23,478 nt of DNA from Candidatus Zixiibacteriota bacterium (GTDB taxonomy: Bacteria > Zixibacteria > MSB-5A5 > GN15 > FEB-12), in the NCBI GenBank assembly GCA_003641345.1, contig QNAD01000001.1, positions 1 to 23,478 on the forward strand, in the 5' to 3' direction. The position numbers were made by a program, and so were the translations under genes. Below the pieces are notes generated by a model. It ran no database searches and had not been told where the DNA came from. It saw nothing but the letters and a program-made list of their open reading frames with translations. This document shows positions 7,684 to 15,376 of this stretch, in pieces. Positions within the stretch are counted from its first letter, which is position 1, and every line of letters begins with the position of its first letter.

Positions 7684-9000
7684 ATGAAAACCCAGACAAA
7701 AAAAATATTCGGAATTACCCTTTTTGTTATATTTATTATAACATCAATCAATATCTCTCTCTATTTCTTTTATAAAAAAACTGAAAAAATGCTCGATTAT
7801 CAATTGTCGCAAAGATTAAAAGCAATAGCCAATCTATCGAGCAGTTTTATCAAACCGGAGCAAATCGACAAATTGAATCAGGGAAATATCGATAATTATA
7901 TTCAGTTGTTTGAAATCATTCAAACAATAAAAACAGCAGACTCATTATCCGAAGTTTTTATTATCAATTCCAATTATGATTATCTGATAACTACCTCATT
8001 CGATGAAGGCAAGTCTTACTTTCTAAAAGAAATCAATAGCCCCTACATAGACTCTGTGCTTTTGGATTTTAATTTAACAGCTATCGCCTCTCCATCGTAT
8101 CACTCAGGAAATTTATATTTGAAATCAGCTTTTGCATCGCTTAATGGAAGCGAAGGTTTTCCAATCGCAGTTATAGGAATAGAAGCAAATGTAGATTATT
8201 TTGACGTGCTTTCTGAATTGAAGTTTAATCTTTATTATTCATCTATAATATCAATAGTCGCCGGTTTGATTTTTGGACTCTTTTTTGTATTTTATCAAAT
8301 TAAATTAAACAAAGCCGAACAAATACTATTTTTAAATCAGACTAACTCTTATCTCGGTCGGATGGTAGCCGTTGTCTCTCATGAAATAAAAAACCCTCTC
8401 ATGATAATCAGAGCCTCAGCTGAAAGACTAAGAAAAAAAACCGAGTCCGAAGAAAGTTCGTTTATTTTAGAAGAAACCGACCGGCTCAATCAAATTGTAA
8501 CAGGCTATCTTGATTATGCCAAAGCTGGCGATGGGGCAATATTGATTAATGAAATAAAAGACGAAATTCATTTTAACCAATTTGCGTCAAACTTAAAAAA
8601 ACATATTTCAGAAAAATTTGATAAATATCAAATTGAATGGGTAAATAATAATAAAACAGCTGATTTTCTGTTTTCTTCCTACCCCAGAGCCTTGAGACAG
8701 ATAATGATAAATCTTCTAATTAACGGTGCGGAAGCTTGTATTAACTCTAACCGTCAGATAATACTTTCTCTTGAAGGTTACATAAATAATGATATAAAAA
8801 TAAAAGTTACTGATTATGGTCCAGGGCTTAGTAAAAAGGAAATTAAAAAAATATTTGAACCGTTTTATACAACTAAAAATACAGGTTCCGGATTAGGATT
8901 ATATTTGACTAAAAAATTAGTTGTAAGTATGAAAGGACAGATTTATATCAATTCTGTCAAAGATAAAAAAACAGAAGTAACAATAACCTTACCGAAATAA
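7684..9000 (+). CDS. Membrane sensor histidine kinase, NtrB/AtoS-like partner of a sigma-54 regulator
   Basis: A 438-residue kinase. TM1 (~9-29) is followed by an extracytoplasmic sensor domain (~32-180) and TM2 (~186-205), then the dimerisation/phosphoacceptor domain with His233 in VSHEIKNPL (231-239). The ATPase domain has an N-box around NLLINGAEA (343-351), a G1 box DYGPGL (377-382) and a G2 box GSGLGLYLTKKL (401-412), ending in TITLPK as usual for HATPase_c. All catalytic motifs are intact. Its stop is 15 bases before the start of the NtrC-type regulator, so the pair is an operon and a cognate two-component system. The sensor domain looks like a double-Cache or PAS-like periplasmic fold, but the ligand cannot be read from the sequence. 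Confidence 0.9.
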   Translation: MKTQTKKIFGITLFVIFIITSINISLYFFYKKTEKMLDYQLSQRLKAIANLSSSFIKPEQIDKLNQGNIDNYIQLFEIIQTIKTADSLSEVFIINSNYDYLITTSFDEGKSYFLKEINSPYIDSVLLDFNLTAIASPSYHSGNLYLKSAFASLNGSEGFPIAVIGIEANVDYFDVLSELKFNLYYSSIISIVAGLIFGLFFVFYQIKLNKAEQILFLNQTNSYLGRMVAVVSHEIKNPLMIIRASAERLRKKTESEESSFILEETDRLNQIVTGYLDYAKAGDGAILINEIKDEIHFNQFASNLKKHISEKFDKYQIEWVNNNKTADFLFSSYPRALRQIMINLLINGAEACINSNRQIILSLEGYINNDIKIKVTDYGPGLSKKEIKKIFEPFYTTKNTGSGLGLYLTKKLVVSMKGQIYINSVKDKKTEVTITLPK

Positions 9001-9015
9001 ACGAAAGAACTTAAT

Positions 9016-10350
9016 ATGGCTAATATTCTTGTGGTTGATGATGAACCTAAAATGACATCCTTAGTATGCGGGCAATTGGAAGATGCCAATCATACCGTTA
9101 CCACTACTACGAATCCCAAAGAAGCTTTGCAACTTATTGAAAAACACTCCTATGATATAATCATCACTGACTTATCAATGCCGGAAATTACAGGAATGGA
9201 TATCCTTGATAAAGGACTTATAAAAGAAGGCACAGAAATTATAATTATGACCGCATTCGGGTCGGTTGAAAATGCTGTGAAAGCAATGAAAAAAGGTGCG
9301 GCTGATTATCTCATAAAACCATTTTCTCTTGAAGAATTGGAAATACTGGTTGAAAAATTAGTCAAAAAACAAAAGAATGAATCCCTTCAAGAGCATTATA
9401 AAAATATTATTAGTGACAATTCATATTCTAAATTTATCGGTTCATCTCAGACGACTGTAAAAATTAAAAAGATGATTTCGAAGGTTGCTATCACCGAAAG
9501 TTCGGTCCTGTTAACAGGAAAATCAGGAACCGGTAAAGAAATTGCGGCTAAAATGGTGCATGAGTTATCTCCTCGCAAAAATAATCCGTTTATTGCTGTT
9601 AACTGTGCCGCTATTGCCGAAACTCTCTTGGAATCTGAACTTTTTGGTCATGAGAAAGGTGCTTTTACTGGAGCTATCGGCCGAAAAAGAGGTCGATTTG
9701 AACTGGCTGATAAGGGAACAATTTTTCTTGATGAGATTGGCGAAATGTCTCAAGCGATGCAAACAAAACTTCTTCGTGTTCTCGAAGAAAGAAAATTAAT
9801 ACGAGTTGGCGGCATTGATATGGTTGAAATTGATGTTAGAGTTATTGCCGCTACTAATCGTGATCTGAAAAGTGAAATTGAAAAAGGGAATTTCAGAGAA
9901 GATTTATTCTTTAGATTAAATGTTTTTCCTGTTCACCTTCCCAATCTATCAGATCGAAAAGAAGATATTATTGAACTAAGTCGTTTTTTCTTAAATCAGC
10001 TTAATTTCCCTCATCTTGATTTATCAAATGATATTATTGAACTCTTCCAAAAATATGATTGGCCCGGAAATATTCGGGAATTAAAAAATGTGTTAGAACG
10101 AGCTATTATTTTATCTGAGGGCGAACCTCTTACTCATAATGATTTTTCACTTGAAATTGAAGATACGCCATTAATTGATACCAATTCTGACTCTGGTTCC
10201 ACAAAAAAAGGTTTAAAAGTAATTGAAAAACAGATGATTATTGATGCTCTTGATAAATCTAATGGCAATAAAACTGAAGCGGCAAAATTATTGAAAATCA
10301 CCAGACGACGGCTTTATAGCAGAATGAAAATACATAATATCCCAACTTAA
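9016..10350 (+). CDS. NtrC-family sigma-54-dependent response regulator
   Basis: 444 residues in three domains. The receiver (1-~120) has the acidic pair Asp8/Asp9, phosphoacceptor Asp52 (TDLSMPE), Thr79 and Lys101 (IKPF). The AAA+ domain (~138-370) has Walker A GKSGTGKE (168-175), the sigma-54-contacting loop GAFTGA (215-220), Walker B GTIFLDE (234-240) and the FFRLNVFP and WPGNIRELKN motifs. The C-terminal Fis-type helix-turn-helix (~403-440) contains GNKTEAAKLLKITRRRLYSR. All motifs for phosphorylation-controlled activation of sigma-54 RNA polymerase are present. It is preceded by its kinase and followed by a -24/-12-like promoter (10459-10476) with inverted repeats upstream, so the first target is probably the next gene. 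Confidence 0.95.
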   Translation: MANILVVDDEPKMTSLVCGQLEDANHTVTTTTNPKEALQLIEKHSYDIIITDLSMPEITGMDILDKGLIKEGTEIIIMTAFGSVENAVKAMKKGAADYLIKPFSLEELEILVEKLVKKQKNESLQEHYKNIISDNSYSKFIGSSQTTVKIKKMISKVAITESSVLLTGKSGTGKEIAAKMVHELSPRKNNPFIAVNCAAIAETLLESELFGHEKGAFTGAIGRKRGRFELADKGTIFLDEIGEMSQAMQTKLLRVLEERKLIRVGGIDMVEIDVRVIAATNRDLKSEIEKGNFREDLFFRLNVFPVHLPNLSDRKEDIIELSRFFLNQLNFPHLDLSNDIIELFQKYDWPGNIRELKNVLERAIILSEGEPLTHNDFSLEIEDTPLIDTNSDSGSTKKGLKVIEKQMIIDALDKSNGNKTEAAKLLKITRRRLYSRMKIHNIPT

Positions 10351-10370
10351 CCTATTTGGGACATAAAAAG

Positions 10371-10386
10371 TGTACGTTTTGGTACA
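10371..10386 (+). promoter_or_regulatory. Inverted repeat TGTAC-N6-GTACA, candidate activator site
   Basis: TGTAC (10371-10375) and GTACA (10382-10386) form a 16-bp dyad about 105 bp before the predicted sigma-54 transcription start. That is the usual distance for an NtrC-type enhancer site. Arms are short (5 bp), so chance is possible. Confidence 0.35.
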
Positions 10387-10424
10387 AAAATAGAATTACT
10401 ATAATTAGCTGTGATTTTAAGCGT

Positions 10425-10456
10425 TTGCATACCAAGTGTTTATGCTAATTATGCAA
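10425..10456 (+). promoter_or_regulatory. Inverted repeats TTGCATA / TATGC / TATGCAA, candidate activator sites
   Basis: TTGCATA (10425-10431) is repeated inverted as TATGCAA (10450-10456). An extra TATGC (10441-10445) also makes a GCATA-N9-TATGC dyad. The cluster sits just upstream of the -24 element, with the regulator gene ending 75 bp earlier. Confidence 0.35.
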
Positions 10457-10458
10457 TA

Positions 10459-10476
10459 TTGGAACGAATTTTGTTT
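10459..10476 (+). promoter_or_regulatory. Candidate sigma-54 (-24/-12) promoter
   Basis: TTGGAACGAATTTTGTTT matches the TGGCACG-N4-TTGCW consensus with correct 12-base phasing between the -24 GG (10461-10462) and the -12 G (10473). The deviations are A for C in the -24 block and T for C in the -12 GC. The predicted start is near 10486, giving a ~22-base leader before the ATG at 10508. It directly follows a sigma-54 activator gene. Confidence 0.6.
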
Positions 10477-10507
10477 ATTAATTGCCTGAAATGATTGGAA
10501 AAACTAA

Positions 10508-11557
10508 ATGAAATATTTGAAACTTACATACATTCTATTAGCTTTACTGCTTATAGCACAAATCTCCTCTGCTCAACATGGACATCAGAACAATGACACT
10601 CAGATTGAAGCTCTTCGAGTTGCATTGGAGCAAACAGATCAAATATTAGAACAGGCTTTAGAAGCTGTAAGAGCATCCGGTTCTCCTACAACTAAAATGT
10701 ATTTTGAACAAGCTCAAAATTTACAAAGAAATGCCTGGAACAGTTTTAGGGAAAACACTCAATCAGGATATCAACGAGCTAAAATGCAAACCGAACAAGC
10801 CAGGGAAATGGCTCAAAAAGCTGTTGCTACATATCGTAGTACTGATGAAAACAATGACTCTGTTCTTAGAAAACTGGAGCAACTCAAAGAGTTATTAGAG
10901 CAAACTCGGGGAATGAACGGCAATACAATGTCTGGTCCCAGAAGAGCATTATATGAATCTGCCCAAAATAACTTAAGGTTAGCATGGGAATTTTACAGAC
11001 AAGGACAATTCAGGGCTTCGATAAAACTTTGTGAACAAGTTGAAAATATCACCAAATCTTTATTAAATTATAGCAATACAGATAATAGACAAAAATTATA
11101 TTATGAACATAATGCCGAAAATTTTGAAGCTGTCTATGAAAAATATAAAGAACTTATCGCCGAATGTAATCTGCAACAAAGTAAAACTATTTTTGAACAA
11201 GCAGAGCAAAGATACCAACAAGCCAACCAATTGGCACAAGATGGTTCTTATCAACCGGCAGTAAAAAATCTGAATCAAGCCAAAAGACTTATTCAGAAAG
11301 CTATTGACCGGTGTAGTGGCATAAACAATTTTGAAATTAAATTTGAAAAAATATTATCCGAGGCTAACCGCATAAAAGAAAACTTAAATCTCTCAGATGA
11401 AATTATTTCCAAACAATTGGAACAAGTCTATGTTCAATTGGAAAATGCTCGCAGTTTTATTGATAACTCACAAAATAATCGTGCTACAGTTGCCCTGAAA
11501 GCAGCTCAGCTTACTTTAAGAAAGATAAAACAACAAATTGAAAAATCTCCCTTTTAA
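10508..11557 (+). CDS. Exported all-helical protein with four ~80-residue internal repeats
   Basis: 349 residues with a signal peptide (residues 1-22, ending QISSAQ). The mature part is nearly all predicted helix. I see four copies of one unit. Each has a first helix of LEQ/FEK type (starting near residues 36, 119, 202 and 275), then a second block that opens [FYL]E[QS][AV] (66, 149, 229, 304), carries an A-x-x-[FAL] core and ends in a helix like EQAREMAQKAV, CEQVENITKSLL, NQAKRLIQKAI or KAAQLTLRKIK. Spacing between second blocks is 83, 80 and 75 residues. The arrangement resembles TPR-like helical hairpins, but no named family is recognised. A sigma-54-like promoter immediately upstream and a strong terminator 28 bases after the stop make it a single-gene transcript, probably controlled by the adjacent two-component system. 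It is likely periplasmic, perhaps a stress-type or scaffold protein (inference). Confidence 0.85.
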   Translation: MKYLKLTYILLALLLIAQISSAQHGHQNNDTQIEALRVALEQTDQILEQALEAVRASGSPTTKMYFEQAQNLQRNAWNSFRENTQSGYQRAKMQTEQAREMAQKAVATYRSTDENNDSVLRKLEQLKELLEQTRGMNGNTMSGPRRALYESAQNNLRLAWEFYRQGQFRASIKLCEQVENITKSLLNYSNTDNRQKLYYEHNAENFEAVYEKYKELIAECNLQQSKTIFEQAEQRYQQANQLAQDGSYQPAVKNLNQAKRLIQKAIDRCSGINNFEIKFEKILSEANRIKENLNLSDEIISKQLEQVYVQLENARSFIDNSQNNRATVALKAAQLTLRKIKQQIEKSPF

Positions 11558-11585
11558 TAATAGTTTCCTAAATACCTCTTATGAG

Positions 11586-11613
11586 AAAGCCGGGTTACAT
11601 AATCCGGCTTTTA
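11586..11613 (+). terminator. Intrinsic terminator after the repeat-protein gene
   Basis: AAAGCCGG (11586-11593) pairs with CCGGCTTT (11604-11611) around a 10-base loop and is followed by TTATCATTTT. The stem contains six consecutive GC-rich pairs. Confidence 0.8.
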
Positions 11614-11688
11614 TCATTTTAACAAAATTCAAATCTTCTATTAATCTTTTCCTTTTCTATTTTTGTCTAATATAAAAAGTGGAGTAAT

Positions 11689-12462
11689 ATGAAAAAAATT
11701 ATTGTTCTGATTTTCGGATTGATGTTGATAATTGGATGTAAAGAAAAAATAAATATAACCAGTTCTTATGCAAGCAATCAGATTATTATTGATGGTTCAG
11801 GAAAAGACTGGAACGAGGCTGAATTTAGTTATTTTAATGATGATAAAGTTTCAGTTGGAATTAGCAATGATGAGTCTCATATTTATTTATTACTTCTTAC
11901 AAGAGATTTAATGCTTATAAAAAATATCGAAAAGCGCGGCTTAAATATCTGGGTCGATGAAAAGGGTGGAACCAATAAAAAAACAGGCATAAAAATCCTA
12001 AAAAACAATGATGAATTTTTACCTCAAAAAAAACAGATCCGCTCTCCGGAATTATCTCCGGAAGAACGAGAACAGTTAATCCTACAAATTGCTCAAAAAG
12101 AATTTACCTACGTATTAACTAATTCAAAAAAGAATTGGTCAATTACAAACAAACATTCGACTAAAGCCTCCAAAGGGACCGAGCGTGGCTTCATTTTCTA
12201 TGAATTTCAAATACCGTTATCTCTCATTGAACCTATTAATTTTGACCTTAGAAATAATAAAAAATTTAGTATCGGCTTTGAACTTGGAGAAATTGATAAA
12301 GACAATTTAAATAAAATGAAAAAAAGTCGTCCCAAAAGTATGGATAGACAAAGCGGCAGAAGAAGTGGTAAGGGTAGCATAGGTGGCAGAGGAATGAATC
12401 AGAGTAACAATTATATGAAAACATTAGAGCTATGGATAACAAGTAAATTATCATCAAAATAA
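11689..12462 (+). CDS. Lipoprotein with CBM9-like (DOMON-type) domain and an Arg/Gly/Ser-rich insertion
   Basis: 257 residues. A lipoprotein signal peptide ends LIIGC, with lipidated Cys17. The remainder matches the carbohydrate-binding family 9-like fold: IIIDGSGKDWNEAEF (32-46), the strand pair VSVGISNDESHIYLLLLTRD (54-73), LNIWVDEKGG (85-94), and later the FEFQIPLSLI-like strand and FSIGFELGEID. Between the last two strands lies a basic low-complexity segment (~208-240) rich in Arg, Ser, Gly and Lys; the domain then ends with LELWITSKL. Similar glycine/arginine-rich inserts at this place occur in some CBM9-like proteins. GGAG lies 5 bases before the ATG. It is separated from the repeat protein by a terminator, so it has its own promoter. 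Ligand unknown. Confidence 0.75.
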   Translation: MKKIIVLIFGLMLIIGCKEKINITSSYASNQIIIDGSGKDWNEAEFSYFNDDKVSVGISNDESHIYLLLLTRDLMLIKNIEKRGLNIWVDEKGGTNKKTGIKILKNNDEFLPQKKQIRSPELSPEEREQLILQIAQKEFTYVLTNSKKNWSITNKHSTKASKGTERGFIFYEFQIPLSLIEPINFDLRNNKKFSIGFELGEIDKDNLNKMKKSRPKSMDRQSGRRSGKGSIGGRGMNQSNNYMKTLELWITSKLSSK

Positions 12463-12547
12463 ATAAATTTTACACAGGCTAGGTTTTTATTGAAAAATAG
12501 TTAAAGTAAATATAGTATTAACTAAAATTAATTCATCAGGCTTTATT

Positions 12548-13807
12548 ATGTCATTTGTTAGAACAGCTATAATTACTGTACTATTATTTTCTTCAACTCT
12601 GATTGCGTCAGATTTGGAGATTAAAGCCGGTTTGGGTTATGATTATTTTTCACAGGAATTCTTTGTAGATTCCACTTCGCAAGCCGGTGTTGATTCTTTT
12701 TTAACCGAATGGTCATTAAAATCCAATTACCTTGATGATTTTAAAGCTATCGTTAATATCTCCTTTTTTCCGGATAGTAATAAAAATTTTGAATTTCAAA
12801 CCCGTCATGAACAAACTAATGAATTTTATAGAACCAGGTTCATAAGTGATTTATATTTCAAAAAAAATAATTCAAAAATAAAAATTTACAACGAACTGGA
12901 ATTAAAGAATAAAACCAAGGGGATAACTCAACCTGGGGATGAATATTTTTTGGGTTATTCAAAAATTAAATTTAGTCATGATATTGGGAAAAATATTTAC
13001 GGTAATGTTTCTATGAAAGGCGATTTCGTTAATTTTGATTCAACTTCGGAAGTTACTTATAATTATTACCGTTTTGGTGGAAATACAGGGATTACAAAAT
13101 ATTTTGATAATTTTTCTCTCTTTGATTGGAATTTATTTTTTGACTTTCGGGAAGTTCCTGACACAAATGTACTCAATTATAATTCTTATGGATCCGTATT
13201 AAATTTTTCATTTTACCATAATAAAGGTGAAATGGATTTCTATTCCCGCATAGAAAATAAATTATATAATCAATTACAGGATAAAGATAATCATATAAGA
13301 TTTGAATCAATCATCAGGAATAAATTGTATTTATCGAATATAACTTCTATGGTTTCTGTGATAGATTTCAGCTTAGTTAATTATACAGGTGACTACCTAA
13401 CAAATAAAAATTACAATAAATTAAAACTGGAGCTGTTAGCAAATTTGGATTATGAAATTTATGTTTTTTCAGCAGGTCCTGTTTTTGAAAATTTATCAGA
13501 AGAAGAAACCAATTTGTTTGATTCAGAAAATTACTTTGAAATAGGATTAAAATTGGAAACTACTATTTTCAAGCCAAATCTAATATTTGGAACAATTGAA
13601 TCAATTTTGGGTCACCGAAATTTGGATATGGAAAATGAATTCCAATCCAACTATACCTTTGAAAGACTCAGCCTGATAGCTGATTTAAACATAACTTATT
13701 CCTTAAATCTTAATTTTTTGTTTACGTCAGAGTGGGAATGGCATAATAATTCAAATGACAATACCCGCATTTATTTGCTCTCTTCAAATCTATCTTTTCG
13801 TTTTTAA
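12548..13807 (+). CDS. Outer-membrane beta-barrel protein of unknown function
   Basis: 419 residues with a signal peptide (1-~20, ending TLIAS). The mature chain is a run of alternating hydrophobic/polar strands of 8-12 residues separated by charged Asn/Asp-rich turns. Examples are FEFQTRHEQTN, KIKIYNELELKN, LLANLDYEIYVFSAGP and LNITYSLNLNFLFTSEWEW. It ends LSSNLSFRF, with the C-terminal Phe typical of BAM-inserted barrels. By the visible strand count it could have 16-20 strands. It follows the CBM9-like lipoprotein by 85 bases, with no terminator seen between them, so the two may be co-transcribed; a weak TTGAAA/TAGTAT pair at 12490-12518 could also serve it. I do not recognise a named porin family. 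Confidence 0.75.
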   Translation: MSFVRTAIITVLLFSSTLIASDLEIKAGLGYDYFSQEFFVDSTSQAGVDSFLTEWSLKSNYLDDFKAIVNISFFPDSNKNFEFQTRHEQTNEFYRTRFISDLYFKKNNSKIKIYNELELKNKTKGITQPGDEYFLGYSKIKFSHDIGKNIYGNVSMKGDFVNFDSTSEVTYNYYRFGGNTGITKYFDNFSLFDWNLFFDFREVPDTNVLNYNSYGSVLNFSFYHNKGEMDFYSRIENKLYNQLQDKDNHIRFESIIRNKLYLSNITSMVSVIDFSLVNYTGDYLTNKNYNKLKLELLANLDYEIYVFSAGPVFENLSEEETNLFDSENYFEIGLKLETTIFKPNLIFGTIESILGHRNLDMENEFQSNYTFERLSLIADLNITYSLNLNFLFTSEWEWHNNSNDNTRIYLLSSNLSFRF

Positions 13808-13906
13808 CAATTAAAACACAGATTAAAACACTCAAATCAATTATCTAATAATTGTGAGAAGTCCGTCTTGGCGAATGTGAGCCTACCATTTTACTAACAA
13901 TTTTTA

Positions 13907-13947
13907 TTGACACAATATCATATAGATAGGTATATATATGATATAAT
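13907..13947 (+). promoter_or_regulatory. Promoter/operator region of the octaheme cytochrome gene
   Basis: TTGACA (13907-13912) is followed after 18 bases by TATATA (13931-13936); a TATAAT also lies at 13942-13947. Superimposed is a perfect 10-bp inverted repeat, ATATCATATA (13915-13924) and TATATGATAT (13935-13944), with a 10-base centre. A dimeric regulator bound there would cover the spacer and the -10. The leader to the ATG at 14034 would be ~90 bases. Confidence 0.55.
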
Positions 13948-14033
13948 AACATGTTTAAAAGTAGATAGAATTAGTGTATTATTTTTTTTAAACTAAAAAG
14001 CATATATAAAACAAAAAATCAAGGAGGAGATTA

Positions 14034-15314
14034 ATGAGAATAATCGTGATTGTAATCGCTTTTATTGCTCTCATTGCGTGTGTTGCGGTTGCTGATGACG
14101 TTTGCATTGAGTGTCACACAAGTATTTCACCGGGGCAGGTGAATGATTGGAAAGTCAGTATGCATGCCGAGAACGATGTAACCTGTTCTACGTGCCATGG
14201 TGAGAGCCACAAAACAGCCGAAGATTATAAAAATGCTATATTACCGGATGAACAAGTTTGTGCTGATTGCCATCAAGAGCAATTCGACTCTTTTGCTTCA
14301 GGTAAGCATAATCACGGCTGGACAGTATTAAATGCTATTCCGGCAACACATTTTGCCCCGGACGAACTGATTGAAGGCGGTCGTGGTTGTGGTGGTTGTC
14401 ATAATATGGGTATAAAAACTGCCGAACAAAAAGCAGATCAATTGGCAAAAGGTTATCGTTACCAGAATAACTCTTGCGATGAATGTCATACTCGCCACAC
14501 ATTCTCCAAAAAAGAAGCCAACAATCCCAGAGCTTGTCAACAGTGCCATATGGGTTATGATCATCCGCAATGGGAAATGTGGTCCAGTTCCAAACATGGT
14601 GAACGCTATTTTGCTAAAAAAGATGGTGATCTGCCCGAAGGAGCCGCCGCTCCTACTTGTCAGCATTGCCACTTGCAGAACGGTACTCATGAAAATAAAA
14701 CAGCATGGGGATTTCTTGGAGTCCGTCTTCCTTTGCCGAAAGATGAACAGGCTGCAGCTGATCGAGTGACAATTCTTAAAGCTCTTGGTGTTCTTAATCC
14801 TGAGACTGGAGAACCAACTGCTATACTTGATGCTGTTAAAGCTGTCGATATGGCAAGATTAGACCAAGCCTCATGGCAAACAGAACGTGACAAAATGCTC
14901 AAAACTTGCTCCGAATGTCACTCTGCAAAATATGCCAAAGAACAACTTGATGCGGGTGATGCTATATTAACCAAAGCGGACAGGTTGATGGCTGAAGCTA
15001 TTGAAACTGTAGCTGCTCTTTATAAAGAAGGAATTATCCAAAAGCCAGAAGGATATCCATTTAATTATCCGTTTATTCTTGCTCTTATGCATACCAATGG
15101 TGCAAACTGGGATGAGAACTTAGATGATTTATCTTACATTGATCAGGTTCTGCTTCAGATGTTTTTCAAACACCGTATGCGTGCATATCAAGCGTTCTTC
15201 CATATCAATCCTGACTATGCGTATTGGTATGGCTGGAATATGATGACTGAAGATCTTGGTGAAATAAAGGCATTGGCGACTACTTTACGTGCCGAGCACG
15301 CCGCTTCAAAATAA
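14034..15314 (+). CDS. Octaheme c-type cytochrome, hydroxylamine oxidoreductase (HAO) family
   Basis: 426 residues with eight CXXCH haem-binding motifs, at Cys24, 51, 76, 119, 148, 168, 209 and 292. Their spacing, and the signature RACQQCHMGYDHPQWEMWSSS around haem 6, match the HAO family, where the fourth haem (Cys119-His123 here) is the active site. Family members oxidise hydroxylamine or hydrazine, or reduce nitrite or hydroxylamine; direction depends on a Tyr cross-link to haem 4 that I cannot place by eye, although the C-terminal stretch YQAFFHINPDYAYWYGW is Tyr-rich. The signal sequence could be cut after Ala20, or at the lipobox LIAC (Cys16), giving a lipoprotein. There is no C-terminal TM and no NapC/NrfH or cytochrome maturation gene nearby. 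A perfect AAGGAGG 6 bases before the ATG and a 13-bp-stem terminator suggest strong, independent expression. Confidence 0.9.
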   Translation: MRIIVIVIAFIALIACVAVADDVCIECHTSISPGQVNDWKVSMHAENDVTCSTCHGESHKTAEDYKNAILPDEQVCADCHQEQFDSFASGKHNHGWTVLNAIPATHFAPDELIEGGRGCGGCHNMGIKTAEQKADQLAKGYRYQNNSCDECHTRHTFSKKEANNPRACQQCHMGYDHPQWEMWSSSKHGERYFAKKDGDLPEGAAAPTCQHCHLQNGTHENKTAWGFLGVRLPLPKDEQAAADRVTILKALGVLNPETGEPTAILDAVKAVDMARLDQASWQTERDKMLKTCSECHSAKYAKEQLDAGDAILTKADRLMAEAIETVAALYKEGIIQKPEGYPFNYPFILALMHTNGANWDENLDDLSYIDQVLLQMFFKHRMRAYQAFFHINPDYAYWYGWNMMTEDLGEIKALATTLRAEHAASK

Positions 15315-15340
15315 CGAAATTATCAAAGATAGAATATTAC

Positions 15341-15376
15341 AAAATCTGGTCGGTTTATACCGACCAGATTTTTTTG
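15341..15376 (+). terminator. Strong intrinsic terminator after the cytochrome gene
   Basis: A 13-bp perfect stem, AAAATCTGGTCGG (15341-15353) with CCGACCAGATTTT (15360-15372), hexaloop TTTATA, then a T-run. It lies 26 bases past the stop. Confidence 0.93.

Noticed and set aside
10378..10398. A second possible -24/-12 element (TTGGTACAAAAATAGAAT)
   Set aside because: The -12 half is poor (TAGA for TTGC), and the element at 10459-10476 is better and closer to the gene.
13868..13885. TTGGCGAATGTGAGCC as a sigma-54 promoter for the cytochrome
   Set aside because: The spacing between GG and GC is one base short, which sigma-54 does not tolerate; a TTGACA promoter lies closer.
14328..14902. Two minus-strand frames (120 and 71 codons) opposite the cytochrome gene
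   Set aside because: They are antisense shadows; the plus strand has eight haem motifs, and the antisense Thr run reflects codon composition.
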